Assembly (NCBI RefSeq): GCF_036010665.1
Contig: NZ_CP108581.1
Coordinates: 5,141,501 to 5,205,500, forward strand
DNA from: Microbispora sp. NBC_01189
GTDB lineage: Bacteria > Actinomycetota > Actinomycetes > Streptosporangiales > Streptosporangiaceae
Length of the DNA: 64,000 bases
Direction: 5' to 3'
The number at the start of each line of letters is the position of its first letter. The first letter of the stretch is position 1. Position numbers and translations under genes: made by a program. The notes beneath the pieces are model-generated. The model was not told the origin of the DNA. It saw nothing but the letters and a program-made list of their open reading frames with translations, and made no database searches. Shown here one piece after another: positions 51,608 to 60,385 of this stretch.

Positions 51608-52441
51608 CTAGTACCGGTCGACGGACGGCGGCGTCGTGAAGTACTTGCCGAACTCGCCGAGGTTCGCGTCGATGGCCTTGCGCCAGCTTCCGTCCTTGAA
51701 GAACTTCTCGATCGCGTTGTTGATCGCGTCGCGGCCGGTCTTGTCGTCCAGCTTGATGCCGATGCCGTACCTCTCCTCGCTGAACGGCTGGCCGACCAGC
51801 TTGAATTTGCCGGGGAACTGGGTGGCGAACCCGGCGAGGATCGTGGCGTCGGTGGAGATCGCGTCGACCTGCTTGTTCTCCAGCAGCGGCAGGCAGGCGC
51901 CGTACCCCTGCTGCTGGGTGAGGTTCTTGGCCTCCCAGTCGGGGCCGAACTTGTCCGCGAGCCGCTTGGGCGACGACGACCCCTGCGCGCCGCAGACCTT
52001 CTTGTCCTTGAGTGACTCGACCCCCGTGATCGAGCTGTCGTCGGCGCGGACGAGGATGTCCTGCCCGGTGACGAGGTACGGCCCGGCGAAGGAGATCTTC
52101 TTCTTCCGCTCGTCGGTGATCGAGTAGGTCGCGATGACCATGTCGACCTGACCCTGCTGGATGAACGGCTCGCGGTTGGCCGACTGGGCCTCCTTGAACG
52201 TGATGCCGCTCTCCGGCACGCCGAGTTCCTTGGCGACGTACTTCGCCACGTCGACGTCGAACCCGCCGAAGCTGCCGTCGGGCTTCTTCAGGCCCCAGCC
52301 CGGCTGGTCGATCTTGACGCCGATCACGAGCTTCTTGTCGTCCTTCGCCTTGTCGACGATCGAACCCGACCCGGAACCGCCGCAGGCCGTCAGGCCGGTG
52401 GCCAGGGCGGCGAGCGCGAGCAAGCCGGCTGCGAATCGCAT
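51608..52441 (-). CDS. gluB: Glutamate-binding lipoprotein GluB
   Basis: A 277-residue family-3 solute-binding lipoprotein. Signal MRFAAGLLALAALATGLTAC with the lipobox LTAC. Ligand-fold blocks: KLVIGVKIDQPGWGLKKPDG, GFDVDVAKYVAKELGV, VDMVIATYSITDERKKKISF and PYLVTGQDILVRADD. ATG 52441 is 8 bases after AAAGG; ATG 52447 and GTG 52450 sit too close to it. A 16-bp tandem array separates it from gluA upstream. Confidence 0.92.
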   Translation of the reverse strand: MRFAAGLLALAALATGLTACGGSGSGSIVDKAKDDKKLVIGVKIDQPGWGLKKPDGSFGGFDVDVAKYVAKELGVPESGITFKEAQSANREPFIQQGQVDMVIATYSITDERKKKISFAGPYLVTGQDILVRADDSSITGVESLKDKKVCGAQGSSSPKRLADKFGPDWEAKNLTQQQGYGACLPLLENKQVDAISTDATILAGFATQFPGKFKLVGQPFSEERYGIGIKLDDKTGRDAINNAIEKFFKDGSWRKAIDANLGEFGKYFTTPPSVDRY

Positions 52442-52474
52442 CCGCATCACCTTTCGCTTCTGTGGAGCACTTTG

Positions 52475-52538
52475 TGAGCTGGGACTGTCGTGAGCTGGGA
52501 CTGTCGTGAGCAGGGGCTGTCAGGAGCAGGGGCTGTCA
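52475..52538 (-). repeat. Four 16-bp tandem repeats between gluA and gluB
   Basis: TGAGCTGGGACTGTCG twice (52475-52506), then TGAGCAGGGGCTGTCA and a variant (52507-52538). It lies in the untranslated spacer of the operon, where it could affect RNA folding and the ratio of ATPase to binding protein. Confidence 0.9.
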
Positions 52539-52548
52539 GGAACACGGA

Positions 52549-53304
52549 TCAGTGCGTGAGGATCTTGGAGAGGAAGTCGCGGGCGCGTTCGGTGCTCGGC
52601 TGGGTGAAGAACTCCGAGGGCGACCCCTCCTCGACGATCTGGCCGTCGGCCATGAACACGATGCGGTTGGCCGCGCGGCGGGCGAAGCCCATCTCGTGGG
52701 TGACGACCATCATCGTCATGCCGTCCCCGGCCAGGCCGACCATCACGTCGAGCACCTCCTGGACCATCTCCGGGTCGAGGGCCGAGGTGGGCTCGTCGAA
52801 GAGGATCATCTTGGGGTCCATCGCCAGCGCGCGGGCGATGGCCGTCCGCTGCTGCTGGCCGCCGGAGAGCTGGGCGGGATACTTCCCCGCCTGCGAGGCG
52901 ATACCGACCCGTTCGAGCAACTCCATGCCCCGCTGCTCGGCCTGCTGCCGGGGGATCTTCCGCACCCTGGTCGGGCCGAGCGTGACGTTCTCCAGAATCG
53001 TCTTGTGCGCGAAGAGGTTGAAGGACTGGAACACCATCCCGACCTCGGAGCGCAGCCGGGCCAGCGCCCTGCCCTCCGCGGGCAGTTCCCGCCCGTCGAA
53101 GACGATGCTCCCGGAGTCGATGGTCTCCAGCCGGTTGAGCACCCGGCACAGCGTGGACTTGCCGCTGCCGGACGGGCCGATGACGACGACCACCTCGCCC
53201 CGGGCCACGCTCAGGTCGATGTCCTGGAGCACGTGCAGGGGACCGAAGTGCTTGTTGACTCCCTCCAGCCTGACAAGCGGATCGGGACCACTGATCTCCG
53301 TCAT
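52549..53304 (-). CDS. gluA: Glutamate/amino-acid ABC transporter ATP-binding protein GluA
   Basis: A 251-residue ATPase: Walker A GPSGSGKSTLCRVLNRLE, Q-loop GMVFQSFNLFAH, signature LSGGQQQRTAIARALAM, Walker B MILFDEPTSALDPEMV and switch His VVTHEMGF. It is the first gene of the operon. ATG 53304 has no ribosome site; on the minus strand a -10-like TACGTT ends seven bases before it with a -35-like GTGACG 18 bp further up, so the transcript may be leaderless, as is common in actinomycetes. Confidence 0.94.
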   Translation of the reverse strand: MTEISGPDPLVRLEGVNKHFGPLHVLQDIDLSVARGEVVVVIGPSGSGKSTLCRVLNRLETIDSGSIVFDGRELPAEGRALARLRSEVGMVFQSFNLFAHKTILENVTLGPTRVRKIPRQQAEQRGMELLERVGIASQAGKYPAQLSGGQQQRTAIARALAMDPKMILFDEPTSALDPEMVQEVLDVMVGLAGDGMTMMVVTHEMGFARRAANRIVFMADGQIVEEGSPSEFFTQPSTERARDFLSKILTH

Positions 53305-53479
53305 GGTCAACAACGTAGGGGCGTCAATGTCGCGCCGTCACTAACGGGCCGGTACCGAATAGATCACATCCCGGCTGCTCAGGACATCTCTCCCGGTTTG
53401 TCCGGACGGCCCGCCCCATGCGGCCCGGGACGCGGTCCCGGTTGGCTCCTGCCGCCCCTCTGATCGCGTAGGAGTCAAG

Positions 53480-54124
53480 ATGCTGAAAAATCCGGATCTG
53501 TTCAGGAAGACCGTCGCGGCGGCGGCCATGCTGGTGTGGCCCGTCCTGCTCGGCCTGGCCTTCGTCACCTCGCCGCCGGGCACCGAGCACGCTCCCGCCG
53601 TGTTCCGCGCCAGCCCCGTACAGGTGCAGGCCAGCGCGCTGCTGTTCCAGTGGGCGACCGCCTGCCTGGTCCCGGTGATCCTCGGTCTCGCCCATCTGCT
53701 GCGCGGCCGCGCGCCGCGCACCGGCAACATCGGCGCGGCGGTCGGCCTGACCGGCGCGGTCACCGCCGCCTGTCTGTTCATGACCGACTTCTACGACCTG
53801 GCGCTCGCGCTCAGCCTCCCGGACGCCGCGGCTGCCCGGGTGACCGAGGTGGCGGGCGCGCTCGGCGGCTTCGTGTACGGCATCCTGCTGCCGGGGTTCC
53901 TCACCCACGTGGGCCTGCTGGTGCTCCTGACGGGCCTGGCGGCGGTGCGGCGGGCGCCGTGGTGGGTCCCGGTCGCGGCGCTCGCAGGCGTCTGCGGGCC
54001 GTTCCTCACGATCGGGCAGCCGCCGGCCGTCCAGGCCATCGGGTCGTTGTTCCACCTCGCCGCCTTCGGCACGGTCGCCCTGAAGATCCTGCGCATGCCG
54101 GTGGACGACTGGCGGGCCGCCTGA
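53480..54124 (+). CDS. Six-helix integral membrane protein of unknown function
   Basis: A 214-residue protein with about six hydrophobic helices (TVAAAAMLVWPVLLGLAFVT, SALLFQWATACLVPVILGLA, NIGAAVGLTGAVTAACLFMT, YGILLPGFLTHVGLLVLLTG, PVAALAGVCGPFLTIGQP, SLFHLAAFGTVALKIL). It resembles DUF4386-like small actinobacterial membrane proteins, but the function is unknown. It converges on the two-component pair, 26 bp before the regulator stop; a regulatory link is possible but unproven. Confidence 0.75.
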   Translation: MLKNPDLFRKTVAAAAMLVWPVLLGLAFVTSPPGTEHAPAVFRASPVQVQASALLFQWATACLVPVILGLAHLLRGRAPRTGNIGAAVGLTGAVTAACLFMTDFYDLALALSLPDAAAARVTEVAGALGGFVYGILLPGFLTHVGLLVLLTGLAAVRRAPWWVPVAALAGVCGPFLTIGQPPAVQAIGSLFHLAAFGTVALKILRMPVDDWRAA

Positions 54125-54150
54125 GCACCCGCCCGCGGCCACGGAGCCCG

Positions 54151-54789
54151 TCAGAGGCCCGACTCCCTGGCCCGCATGATCGCCTCGGCCCGGTCGGCCA
54201 CGCGCAGCTTCGCGAAGACGCTGGACACGTGGTTACGCACGGTCTTCTGGCTCAGCCCGAGCCGGGCCGCGATCTGGCCGTTCGTCAGGTGGGCGGCGAC
54301 CAGGCCCAGGATCTCCCGCTCACGCGGGGTGAGCTCGGGGAAGCTGGGCTGGGGCGCCCTGCCGAGGTCGGAGAAGTAACCCATCAGCCGCCCGGCGAGG
54401 GCGGGGCCGAAGATCGCCTCGCCCTCGGCCACGGCCCGGATCGCCCGGACGAGCTCGGCCCGCCGCGCGCCCTTGAGCACGTATCCCCGCGCGCCCGCGC
54501 GCACCGCCGCGAAGACCGCGTCGTCGTCGTCCGCCATGCTGACCACGAGGACCCGTACGTGCGGATGGTCCCGGGTGACGCGTTCGGTCGCGGCCACCCC
54601 ACCCATGCCGGGCATGGCGAGGTCCATCAGCACGACGTCGGGCTGCACGCGGGGGAGGAGGGCGAGGGCCTGCTCACCGCTCGCCGCCTCGTCGGCGACC
54701 TCCATTTCCTCCACCGGCCGCAGGAGCGCCCGGAGCCCCGCCCGGAAGGCCGCGTGGTCGTCAACCAGCAGCACGCGGATCGGCTCCAT
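54151..54789 (-). CDS. NarL/LuxR-family response regulator
   Basis: A 212-residue regulator: receiver domain with acidic pocket D10/D11, phosphoacceptor D56 in VVLMDLAMPGMGG, S84 and K106 (GYVLKGARRAEL); C-terminal LuxR helix-turn-helix (ELTPREREILGLVAAHLTNG, LSQKTVRNHVSSVFAKL). Phosphorylated by the histidine kinase whose gene end it overlaps by 29 bp. Targets unknown. Confidence 0.93.
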   Translation of the reverse strand: MEPIRVLLVDDHAAFRAGLRALLRPVEEMEVADEAASGEQALALLPRVQPDVVLMDLAMPGMGGVAATERVTRDHPHVRVLVVSMADDDDAVFAAVRAGARGYVLKGARRAELVRAIRAVAEGEAIFGPALAGRLMGYFSDLGRAPQPSFPELTPREREILGLVAAHLTNGQIAARLGLSQKTVRNHVSSVFAKLRVADRAEAIMRARESGL

Positions 54790-57022
54790 CGCCCGCCTCC
54801 CGTCCCGAGTCCCGTTCTGCGTCCCGTCCCGAGTCCCGTTCTGCGTCCCGTCCCGAGTCCCGTTCTGCGTCCCGTCCCGAGTCCGGATCCAGCGGCATGC
54901 CCGGCACCGTGTTCCCGGCGGTGTTCCCGGCGGTGTTCCCTGCGGCGTCCGGCGCGATGACCCGGGTCGTGCTTCCGGCAGTGTCCCGGGCGGTGCCGTG
55001 GACCGGCAGGCGGGCCAGCACCCGAGTCCCGCCTCCGGGCCGCGGGCCGATGTCGCAGGTGCCGCCCAGCTCGGCCGCCCGCTCGCGCATCGACGCCGTG
55101 CCGACCCCGGGCCGGGCGTACGCCGGATCACCGGCGTCCGCGTCCGCCGCGTACGGCTCGCCGCCCTCGTCGGCGACCTCCAGTTCGAGCACGTCCGCGC
55201 GGCCTCCGCCCGCCATGCCGAGCCGTACGCGCACCCGCCCGGCCCCGGCGTGACGGCGGGCGTTCGCCAGCGCCTCGGCCGCGATCCGGTACGCCGCCAC
55301 CTCCACGGCGGCGGGCAGCGCCGGCAGGGCCCCCTCGATCTCGACGTCGGCCTCGGCGCCGGGCAGCCGGGCCGCGTGCGACCTGATCGCCCCGGCCAGG
55401 CCCAGCGTGTCGAGGGCCGGCGGCCGCAGTCCCTCCACCAGCGTCCGCACGTCGGCCATCGCCGTCCGGGCGTCCGTCATGATCTCTTCGAGCATCGCCA
55501 GGGCGTCCGGGTCGCCCACCATGTCCCGCACCATGTCCTGCACGGCCTCCGCCCGCATGGTCAGCGCGGCCAGGGTCGGCCCGAGGCCGTCGTGCAGGTC
55601 GCGCCGCAGCCGCCGCCGTTCCTCCTCACGCGCCGCCACCAGCCGTTCGCGCGAGCGCTGCAGGTCGGCCGACAGCCGTACGGCGTGCACGGCGATCCCC
55701 GTCTGCCGGGCGAGGTCGGCGAGGACCCGGCGGTCCCTGCCGCCGAGCTCGCTCTCACCCGGGCGCGGGGACAGGACCAGGTCGCCCACCGGCTCGCCCC
55801 GGTGCACGAGCGGCAGCCGTACGGAACCGGGAGAGGGCACGCCGTAGGCGTGGGTCGGCCCGCCGGCGACCTCGACCGCGACGTGCGGCAGGCGCAGCGC
55901 CTCCGCGACCGACCGGGCCGCCGCGGCGAGCACCGCACCCGGCTCCGCCGCCTCCTCCAGGCGCCTGCCCAGCAGGGCCAGCGCCGCGTACGGATCGTCC
56001 CGCCTGCCGTACATCACGAGGTTGACGGCGCGTTGCAGCCGCTCGCGCAGCGGCGCGAAGACGACGGCGACCACCCCGGCGGCGGCCACCGACACCGGCA
56101 GGCCGTCCGCCGCGCGGAACACCGCGCCGAGGTAGGTGACCACGAGCACGTAGCCGCCGAACACGCAGGCCGACAGCAGCATGTAGACGAGCGTTCGGTT
56201 GATCACGAGGTCGATGTCGAACAGGCCGTGCCGGAGCACCGCGACCGCGGCGGCGGCCGGCAGCAGGCAGGCCGCGAACGTCCCCATGATCTCCCAGAAC
56301 GCGCTGGTGACGGGCCAGATGGACCGCGGGTCGCCGTCGGAGAGCCCTGCCGCCAGCCGGCCCGCGACGATCAGCCCGGCGAGCCCGGCGGCGTACGCGA
56401 GCCACTTGAGCTGGGCCCGTTCGCCGGCGTCGCCGCGCCGGGCCCGCCGTACGAGGTCGCCCGCGCCCGCGAGGAACAGCGCGCCCATGAGCGCGGTCGT
56501 CAGCGGCTCGACGTACGGGGCGACGGCGGCGAGCGCGGGCACCGCGAGGGGGTTGGGCAGCGGGGTGCCCCAGCCGACCTGGTGGCTGGGGCCGGGCAGG
56601 AGGGCGCTCACCGCCGTCATCACGGCGGAGACCGCGGCGAGCGTCCACAGGGCGGCCCGCCATCGGGGCGACGAGGGCCGTCCGGACGGGAAGAACGCCG
56701 GCACGGCGGCGACCGACAGGTTGGCGGGGACCCACAGCCACGTCTGCGGCCAGGCCATCGGGGTCGCGAACGGCAGTCCTGCGAGCGCGTAGTGCCCGGT
56801 CGCGTCCAGCAGGGCGAAGCACAGCCCGCAGGCCGCCATCAGCCACCCGACGGCGTTGCCCGGACGGGTCGCGGCGATCAGGCCGCCGACCAGCGCGCAG
56901 GCGGCGACGAAGAGGAGGTGGCTCTGGGCGAACAGCCCGGCGCCGTTGCGGTGGCCGAGCACCAGGGCCGCGACGACCAGGAGCAGGCTGAGCGCGCAGA
57001 CCGCCCACGCCGTACGCCGCAC
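54761..57022 (-). CDS. Membrane sensor histidine kinase (NarX/DesK-type HisKA_3)
   Basis: A 753-residue kinase. About ten hydrophobic helices fill residues 5-340. A GAF-like domain follows (about 350-455), then the dimerisation box RRRLRRDLHDGLGPTLAAL with phospho-His H477, and an HATPase domain (about 565-675, ALANARRHAGAGRVRVR and GVGTASMRERAAELGGTCDI). The tail (about 690-753) is low complexity, coded by 12-bp and 24-bp tandem repeats giving GNTA and DSGRDAER repeats, and runs 29 bp into the response regulator gene. The signal sensed is unknown. The preceding 57041-57107 DNA contains two 26-bp direct repeats of CGCCTCC-type sequence. Confidence 0.92.
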   Translation of the reverse strand: MRRTAWAVCALSLLLVVAALVLGHRNGAGLFAQSHLLFVAACALVGGLIAATRPGNAVGWLMAACGLCFALLDATGHYALAGLPFATPMAWPQTWLWVPANLSVAAVPAFFPSGRPSSPRWRAALWTLAAVSAVMTAVSALLPGPSHQVGWGTPLPNPLAVPALAAVAPYVEPLTTALMGALFLAGAGDLVRRARRGDAGERAQLKWLAYAAGLAGLIVAGRLAAGLSDGDPRSIWPVTSAFWEIMGTFAACLLPAAAAVAVLRHGLFDIDLVINRTLVYMLLSACVFGGYVLVVTYLGAVFRAADGLPVSVAAAGVVAVVFAPLRERLQRAVNLVMYGRRDDPYAALALLGRRLEEAAEPGAVLAAAARSVAEALRLPHVAVEVAGGPTHAYGVPSPGSVRLPLVHRGEPVGDLVLSPRPGESELGGRDRRVLADLARQTGIAVHAVRLSADLQRSRERLVAAREEERRRLRRDLHDGLGPTLAALTMRAEAVQDMVRDMVGDPDALAMLEEIMTDARTAMADVRTLVEGLRPPALDTLGLAGAIRSHAARLPGAEADVEIEGALPALPAAVEVAAYRIAAEALANARRHAGAGRVRVRLGMAGGGRADVLELEVADEGGEPYAADADAGDPAYARPGVGTASMRERAAELGGTCDIGPRPGGGTRVLARLPVHGTARDTAGSTTRVIAPDAAGNTAGNTAGNTVPGMPLDPDSGRDAERDSGRDAERDSGRDAERDSGREAGDGADPRAAG
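54801..54946 (-). repeat. 24-bp and 12-bp tandem repeats in the kinase tail
   Basis: Three full and one half 24-bp units (54801-54824, 54825-54848, 54849-54872, 54873-54884) code DSGRDAER. Three 12-bp units (54911-54922, 54923-54934, 54935-54946) code the GNTA repeat. Both periods keep the frame. The 24-bp array ends 12 bp from the start codon of the response regulator. Confidence 0.9.
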
Positions 57023-57123
57023 CGCCCGCCTCCTTCGCGCGCCCCGCCTCCGCGCCCCGCCTCCGCGCGCCTCCGGCGCCCGCCCCGCCTCCGCGCGCCT
57101 CCGGCGCGACCACCGGATCGGGC

Positions 57124-57516
57124 TCAGGCTAGCGACCGATATGCCCAGGGGAACAGGACAATGTCCCAGGACGTCCGGGCGTCGCGGCGGGGCCGCTCAC
57201 CCGTCACACCCGCGCGAACGCCTCGGGATCTATCGCCACCTTGGAGGACCTGGTGGCAGGTCCTCGGGCGCGGCCTCCTGAAGGGCCGCGCGGAGGTTGT
57301 CGCCGATCCACTGGTGCATCGGGAGTGGTGCGGGGGACACGATGAGACTGCGTCGATGAGCTCGTAGCGGCTGCCGTCGTCCGCCTGCGTGTTGAGCTCG
57401 AACCACTCCTCGACCTCAAGCTCACCCGGGACACGCCAGGGGCTCCTGGCCGCCCGCGCCTCGCGGGCCTGCATCGGCGCCTCCGTGGATCGTGCGGGCA
57501 TCGCCATCAGAGACAA
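57124..57516 (-). pseudogene. Uma2-family protein remnant, frameshifted
   Basis: The N-terminus [20 protein letters not shown] then SRYELIDAV looks like an Uma2 (PD-(D/E)XK-fold) protein, usually about 190 residues. After YELID the frame changes: a second frame gives MHQWIGDNLRAALQEAAP (about 57320-57240), and a third gives IDPEAFARV (about 57215). At least two frame changes, and the nuclease core is lost. It diverges from miaB. Confidence 0.65.
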
Positions 57517-57636
57517 GGTCCGTTCTCAGTGTCGCATGCGTTCGCCGTCGCACCCCATCGTCACTTTCCGTGTGTGGTCGAGTGCGGATGGTTCTCGTAC
57601 GGGTGGGGGTGGGGAAGCGCCTACCCTTGTAGTGCG

Positions 57637-59160
57637 ATGACTGCGACCACACAGACTGTGACCACACAGGACGCCGAGGGCGCGACCCGGACCTACGAGG
57701 TGCGCACCTACGGCTGCCAGATGAACGTGCACGACTCCGAGCGGCTCTCCGGGCTGCTGGAGGACGCCGGATACGTCCGGGCCGCCGAGGGGCAGACGCC
57801 GGACGTCGTGGTGTTCAACACCTGCGCCGTACGCGAGAACGCCGACAACCGGCTCTACGGCAATCTGGGGCACCTCCGGCCGATCAAGATGGCCCGCGAG
57901 GGCATGCAGATCGCGGTCGGCGGGTGCCTGGCGCAGAAGGATCAGGGCGAGATCGTCCGCCGCGCCCCCTGGGTGGACGTCGTCTTCGGCACCCACAACA
58001 TCGGCTCGCTGCCGGTGCTGCTGGAGCGCGCCCGGATCGCCGACGAGGCCCAGGTCGAGATCAGGGAGTCGCTGGAGACGTTCCCCTCCACGCTGCCGAG
58101 CCGCCGTGAGTCGGCGTACGCGGCCTGGGTGGCGATCTCGGTCGGGTGCAACAACACCTGCACGTTCTGCATCGTGCCGTCGTTGCGCGGCAAGGAGAGG
58201 GACCGCCGTCCCGGCGACGTCCTGAACGAGGTGCGGACCCTCGTCGACCAGGGCGTCCTGGAGATCACCCTGCTGGGGCAGAACGTCAACACCTACGGCG
58301 TGGAGTTCGGCGACCGGCTGGCGTTCGGCAAGCTGCTGCGGGCCTGCGGCGACGTCGAGGGCCTTGAGCGGGTCCGCTTCACCTCACCCCACCCGGCCGC
58401 CTTCACCGACGACGTGATCGCCGCGATGGCCGAGACGCCGAACGTGATGCACCAGCTGCACATGCCGCTGCAGTCCGGCTCCGACCGGGTCCTCAAGGCC
58501 ATGCGCCGGTCGTACCGGTCCGAGCGCTACCTCGGGATCATCGAGCGGGTGCGCGCCGCGATGCCGGACGCCGCGATCTCGACCGACATCATCGTGGGCT
58601 TCCCCGGCGAGACCGAGGAGGACTTCCAGCAGACCCTCGACGTCGTGCGGCAGTCGCGCTTCGCCAACGCGTTCACGTTCCAGTACTCCATCCGCCCCGG
58701 CACCCCCGCCGCGACGATGGAGGACCAGGTGCCCAAGGCCGTCGTGCAGGAGAGGTACGAACGCCTGGTGGCGCTCCAGGAGGAGATCTCCTGGGCGGAG
58801 AACAGGACGCAGGCCGGGCGCACCCTTGAGGTGCTGGTCGCCGAGGGCGAGGGCCGCAAGGACGACGCCACGCACCGCCTGTCCGGCCGCGCCGCCGACA
58901 ACCGCCTCGTCCACCTCGCGGCCACCGATGCCGCCGCCGGTGCCCGGCCCGGCGACATGGTCACCGTCGAGGTCACCTACGCAGCGCCGCACCACCTGGT
59001 GGCCGACAAGGTGCTGTCCGTACGGCGGACCCGCGCGGGCGACGCCTGGGAGGCCCGGCAGGCGGCTCCGCGACAGAGCGCCGCGGTCAGCCTGGGCATG
59101 CCCACCGTCGGCCGCCCGGCTCCGCTGCCCGCGCAACCGTCCGCCTGCTCGGCCGGCTGA
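57637..59160 (+). CDS. miaB: tRNA-2-methylthio-N6-dimethylallyladenosine synthase MiaB
   Basis: A 507-residue radical-SAM methylthiotransferase that adds the 2-methylthio group to i6A37 in tRNAs reading UNN codons. UPF0004 cysteines C27, C63 and C97 hold the auxiliary cluster; radical SAM cysteines are C171, C175 and C178 (CNNTCTFC). Further blocks: [30 protein letters not shown] and [18 protein letters not shown] domain ends near residue 450, followed by a Pro/Ala-rich tail. ATG 57637 is preceded by the -10-like TACCCT (57622-57627), implying a very short or absent leader. The substrate of MiaB is made by MiaA, encoded at 62658. Confidence 0.95.
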   Translation: MTATTQTVTTQDAEGATRTYEVRTYGCQMNVHDSERLSGLLEDAGYVRAAEGQTPDVVVFNTCAVRENADNRLYGNLGHLRPIKMAREGMQIAVGGCLAQKDQGEIVRRAPWVDVVFGTHNIGSLPVLLERARIADEAQVEIRESLETFPSTLPSRRESAYAAWVAISVGCNNTCTFCIVPSLRGKERDRRPGDVLNEVRTLVDQGVLEITLLGQNVNTYGVEFGDRLAFGKLLRACGDVEGLERVRFTSPHPAAFTDDVIAAMAETPNVMHQLHMPLQSGSDRVLKAMRRSYRSERYLGIIERVRAAMPDAAISTDIIVGFPGETEEDFQQTLDVVRQSRFANAFTFQYSIRPGTPAATMEDQVPKAVVQERYERLVALQEEISWAENRTQAGRTLEVLVAEGEGRKDDATHRLSGRAADNRLVHLAATDAAAGARPGDMVTVEVTYAAPHHLVADKVLSVRRTRAGDAWEARQAAPRQSAAVSLGMPTVGRPAPLPAQPSACSAG

Positions 59161-59177
59161 ACCGCGCCTGATCACAA

Positions 59178-59205
59178 GCCTGATCAGGACCACGCCTGAT
59201 CAGGC
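59178..59205. terminator. Bidirectional hairpin after miaB
   Basis: 11-bp perfect stem GCCTGATCAGG (59178-59188) / CCTGATCAGGC (59195-59205), 6-nt loop, with a third CCTGATCA at 59167-59174. It sits between the convergent miaB and the 59263 gene. Confidence 0.7.
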
Positions 59206-59262
59206 GGTTGACCTGGTCCGCGGGGGCGGGACCGCGCAGGTGCGGGCCGCCCTCGCGGGTCG

Positions 59263-60090
59263 TCATCGACCGAGGCCGCGCAGGACCTGGTAGCAGTAGG
59301 CGCGGCGCAGGTCGTGGAACCGCAGGCAGGCATCCCGCATCCGGGCGCGCGCCACACCGGCCGCCTCGGCGCGGGACGCGGCCGAGGTCCCCGCGCCGGA
59401 CCCACGAGCGCCAAACCCTCGGGCGGCGCTGTCCCGGCCGGTGGAGCCCTGAGCGTCCGGCTTTTGCGTGACCGGGTTCGCGCCTTCGGGGGAAGCGGTC
59501 CGCGCGGTTCGCCGCCGGTCGGCGTCCCTCGTCCCGGAACGGCTCGCCGTGCCGGTGGCACCGCTCCCGGCGAGACGTGCGGACCACGCGGGCGGACGGG
59601 AAGGGCCGGTCGCCCGGACCGCACGCCCGGGAGACCCCGGCCCGCCGGTCTCGTGACCCGGGGGCAGTGCCCCTCGCTCGGCCGCCGACCGCTCTCGCTC
59701 AGCCGTGCCGTCTCCGGTCGCCTCGTCTCCCGCTTCCTCGGCCGAATCGCCGGATAGTTGCGACGCGATGTCCGGAGCCGTTTCCGGGCGCTCCAGCGTT
59801 GCATCTTCCGAAATATCCGTAGACGCGGATGATTGTGGATTTCCGGACTGTGAGAAGAATGGCCCGGCGCCGGGGATGCCCGGTGCGGCGGCGTCGAAGG
59901 ACCCTTCTCGTCCGAAGCGCGGGCCGGTGGTGGGTGAGTGGGCGACGGAGGACGCCGCCAGGTCCTGACCGGGCATGACGGCCAGGACGACGCCGAGTCC
60001 GGCGATCGCGGTCACACCGATCGCGCCCGTCAGCGCGAAGACGGTGCTGGTGCCGCGCCGATGCCGTGGGATGGGGGAGTTTTCCGGCAA
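59263..60090 (-). CDS. Signal-anchored low-complexity protein of unknown function
   Basis: About 275 residues: a basic N-terminus, one hydrophobic helix (STVFALTGAIGVTAIAGLGV) acting as an uncleaved anchor or signal, a long Ser/Ala/Gly/Arg-rich disordered stretch, and a C-terminal segment with two cysteines (MRDACLRFHDLRRAYCYQVL). Unrecognised; the compact Cys-containing end is the only part that looks folded. TTG 60090 follows GGAAG at a good spacing; the frame is open to 60240, so the start is uncertain. Confidence 0.55.
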   Translation of the reverse strand: MPENSPIPRHRRGTSTVFALTGAIGVTAIAGLGVVLAVMPGQDLAASSVAHSPTTGPRFGREGSFDAAAPGIPGAGPFFSQSGNPQSSASTDISEDATLERPETAPDIASQLSGDSAEEAGDEATGDGTAERERSAAERGALPPGHETGGPGSPGRAVRATGPSRPPAWSARLAGSGATGTASRSGTRDADRRRTARTASPEGANPVTQKPDAQGSTGRDSAARGFGARGSGAGTSAASRAEAAGVARARMRDACLRFHDLRRAYCYQVLRGLGR

Positions 60091-60385
60091 GGTCGTTTTC
60101 TTCCATGTGGCGGTGTGTCGGTCTCGATTCCTCAGTCTGCCCACCGCGCATTGGAATTCAGCGGCCTTTCTGTGAATTCCCGGAACTCCAGACGAGTGAT
60201 TCGACGGCAATTCGTACGAATGCCCGTGATGTGCAGCCATATGGCCACGGCATGCTCCACCCGTGACCGCCGAAGTCCCCCTTCAGTAAATGCGGTTCAC
60301 TTCGTCGAGGTCGTATTGATAGGGCGACGGGTGGTTGTCGAAGGCCGCGGGCGCGGCCTTGGCGGCACGACCTAGCATCGGCGGT
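60091..60385. promoter_or_regulatory. Divergent gap with 12-bp palindrome
   Basis: No gene seen. ATTCGTACGAAT (60210-60221) is a perfect palindrome, flanked by GGC and GCC, in a locally AT-richer stretch: a candidate operator for one or both divergent genes. TAGCAT (60373-60378) lies seven bases before the rnz GTG, consistent with a leaderless transcript. Confidence 0.4.
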
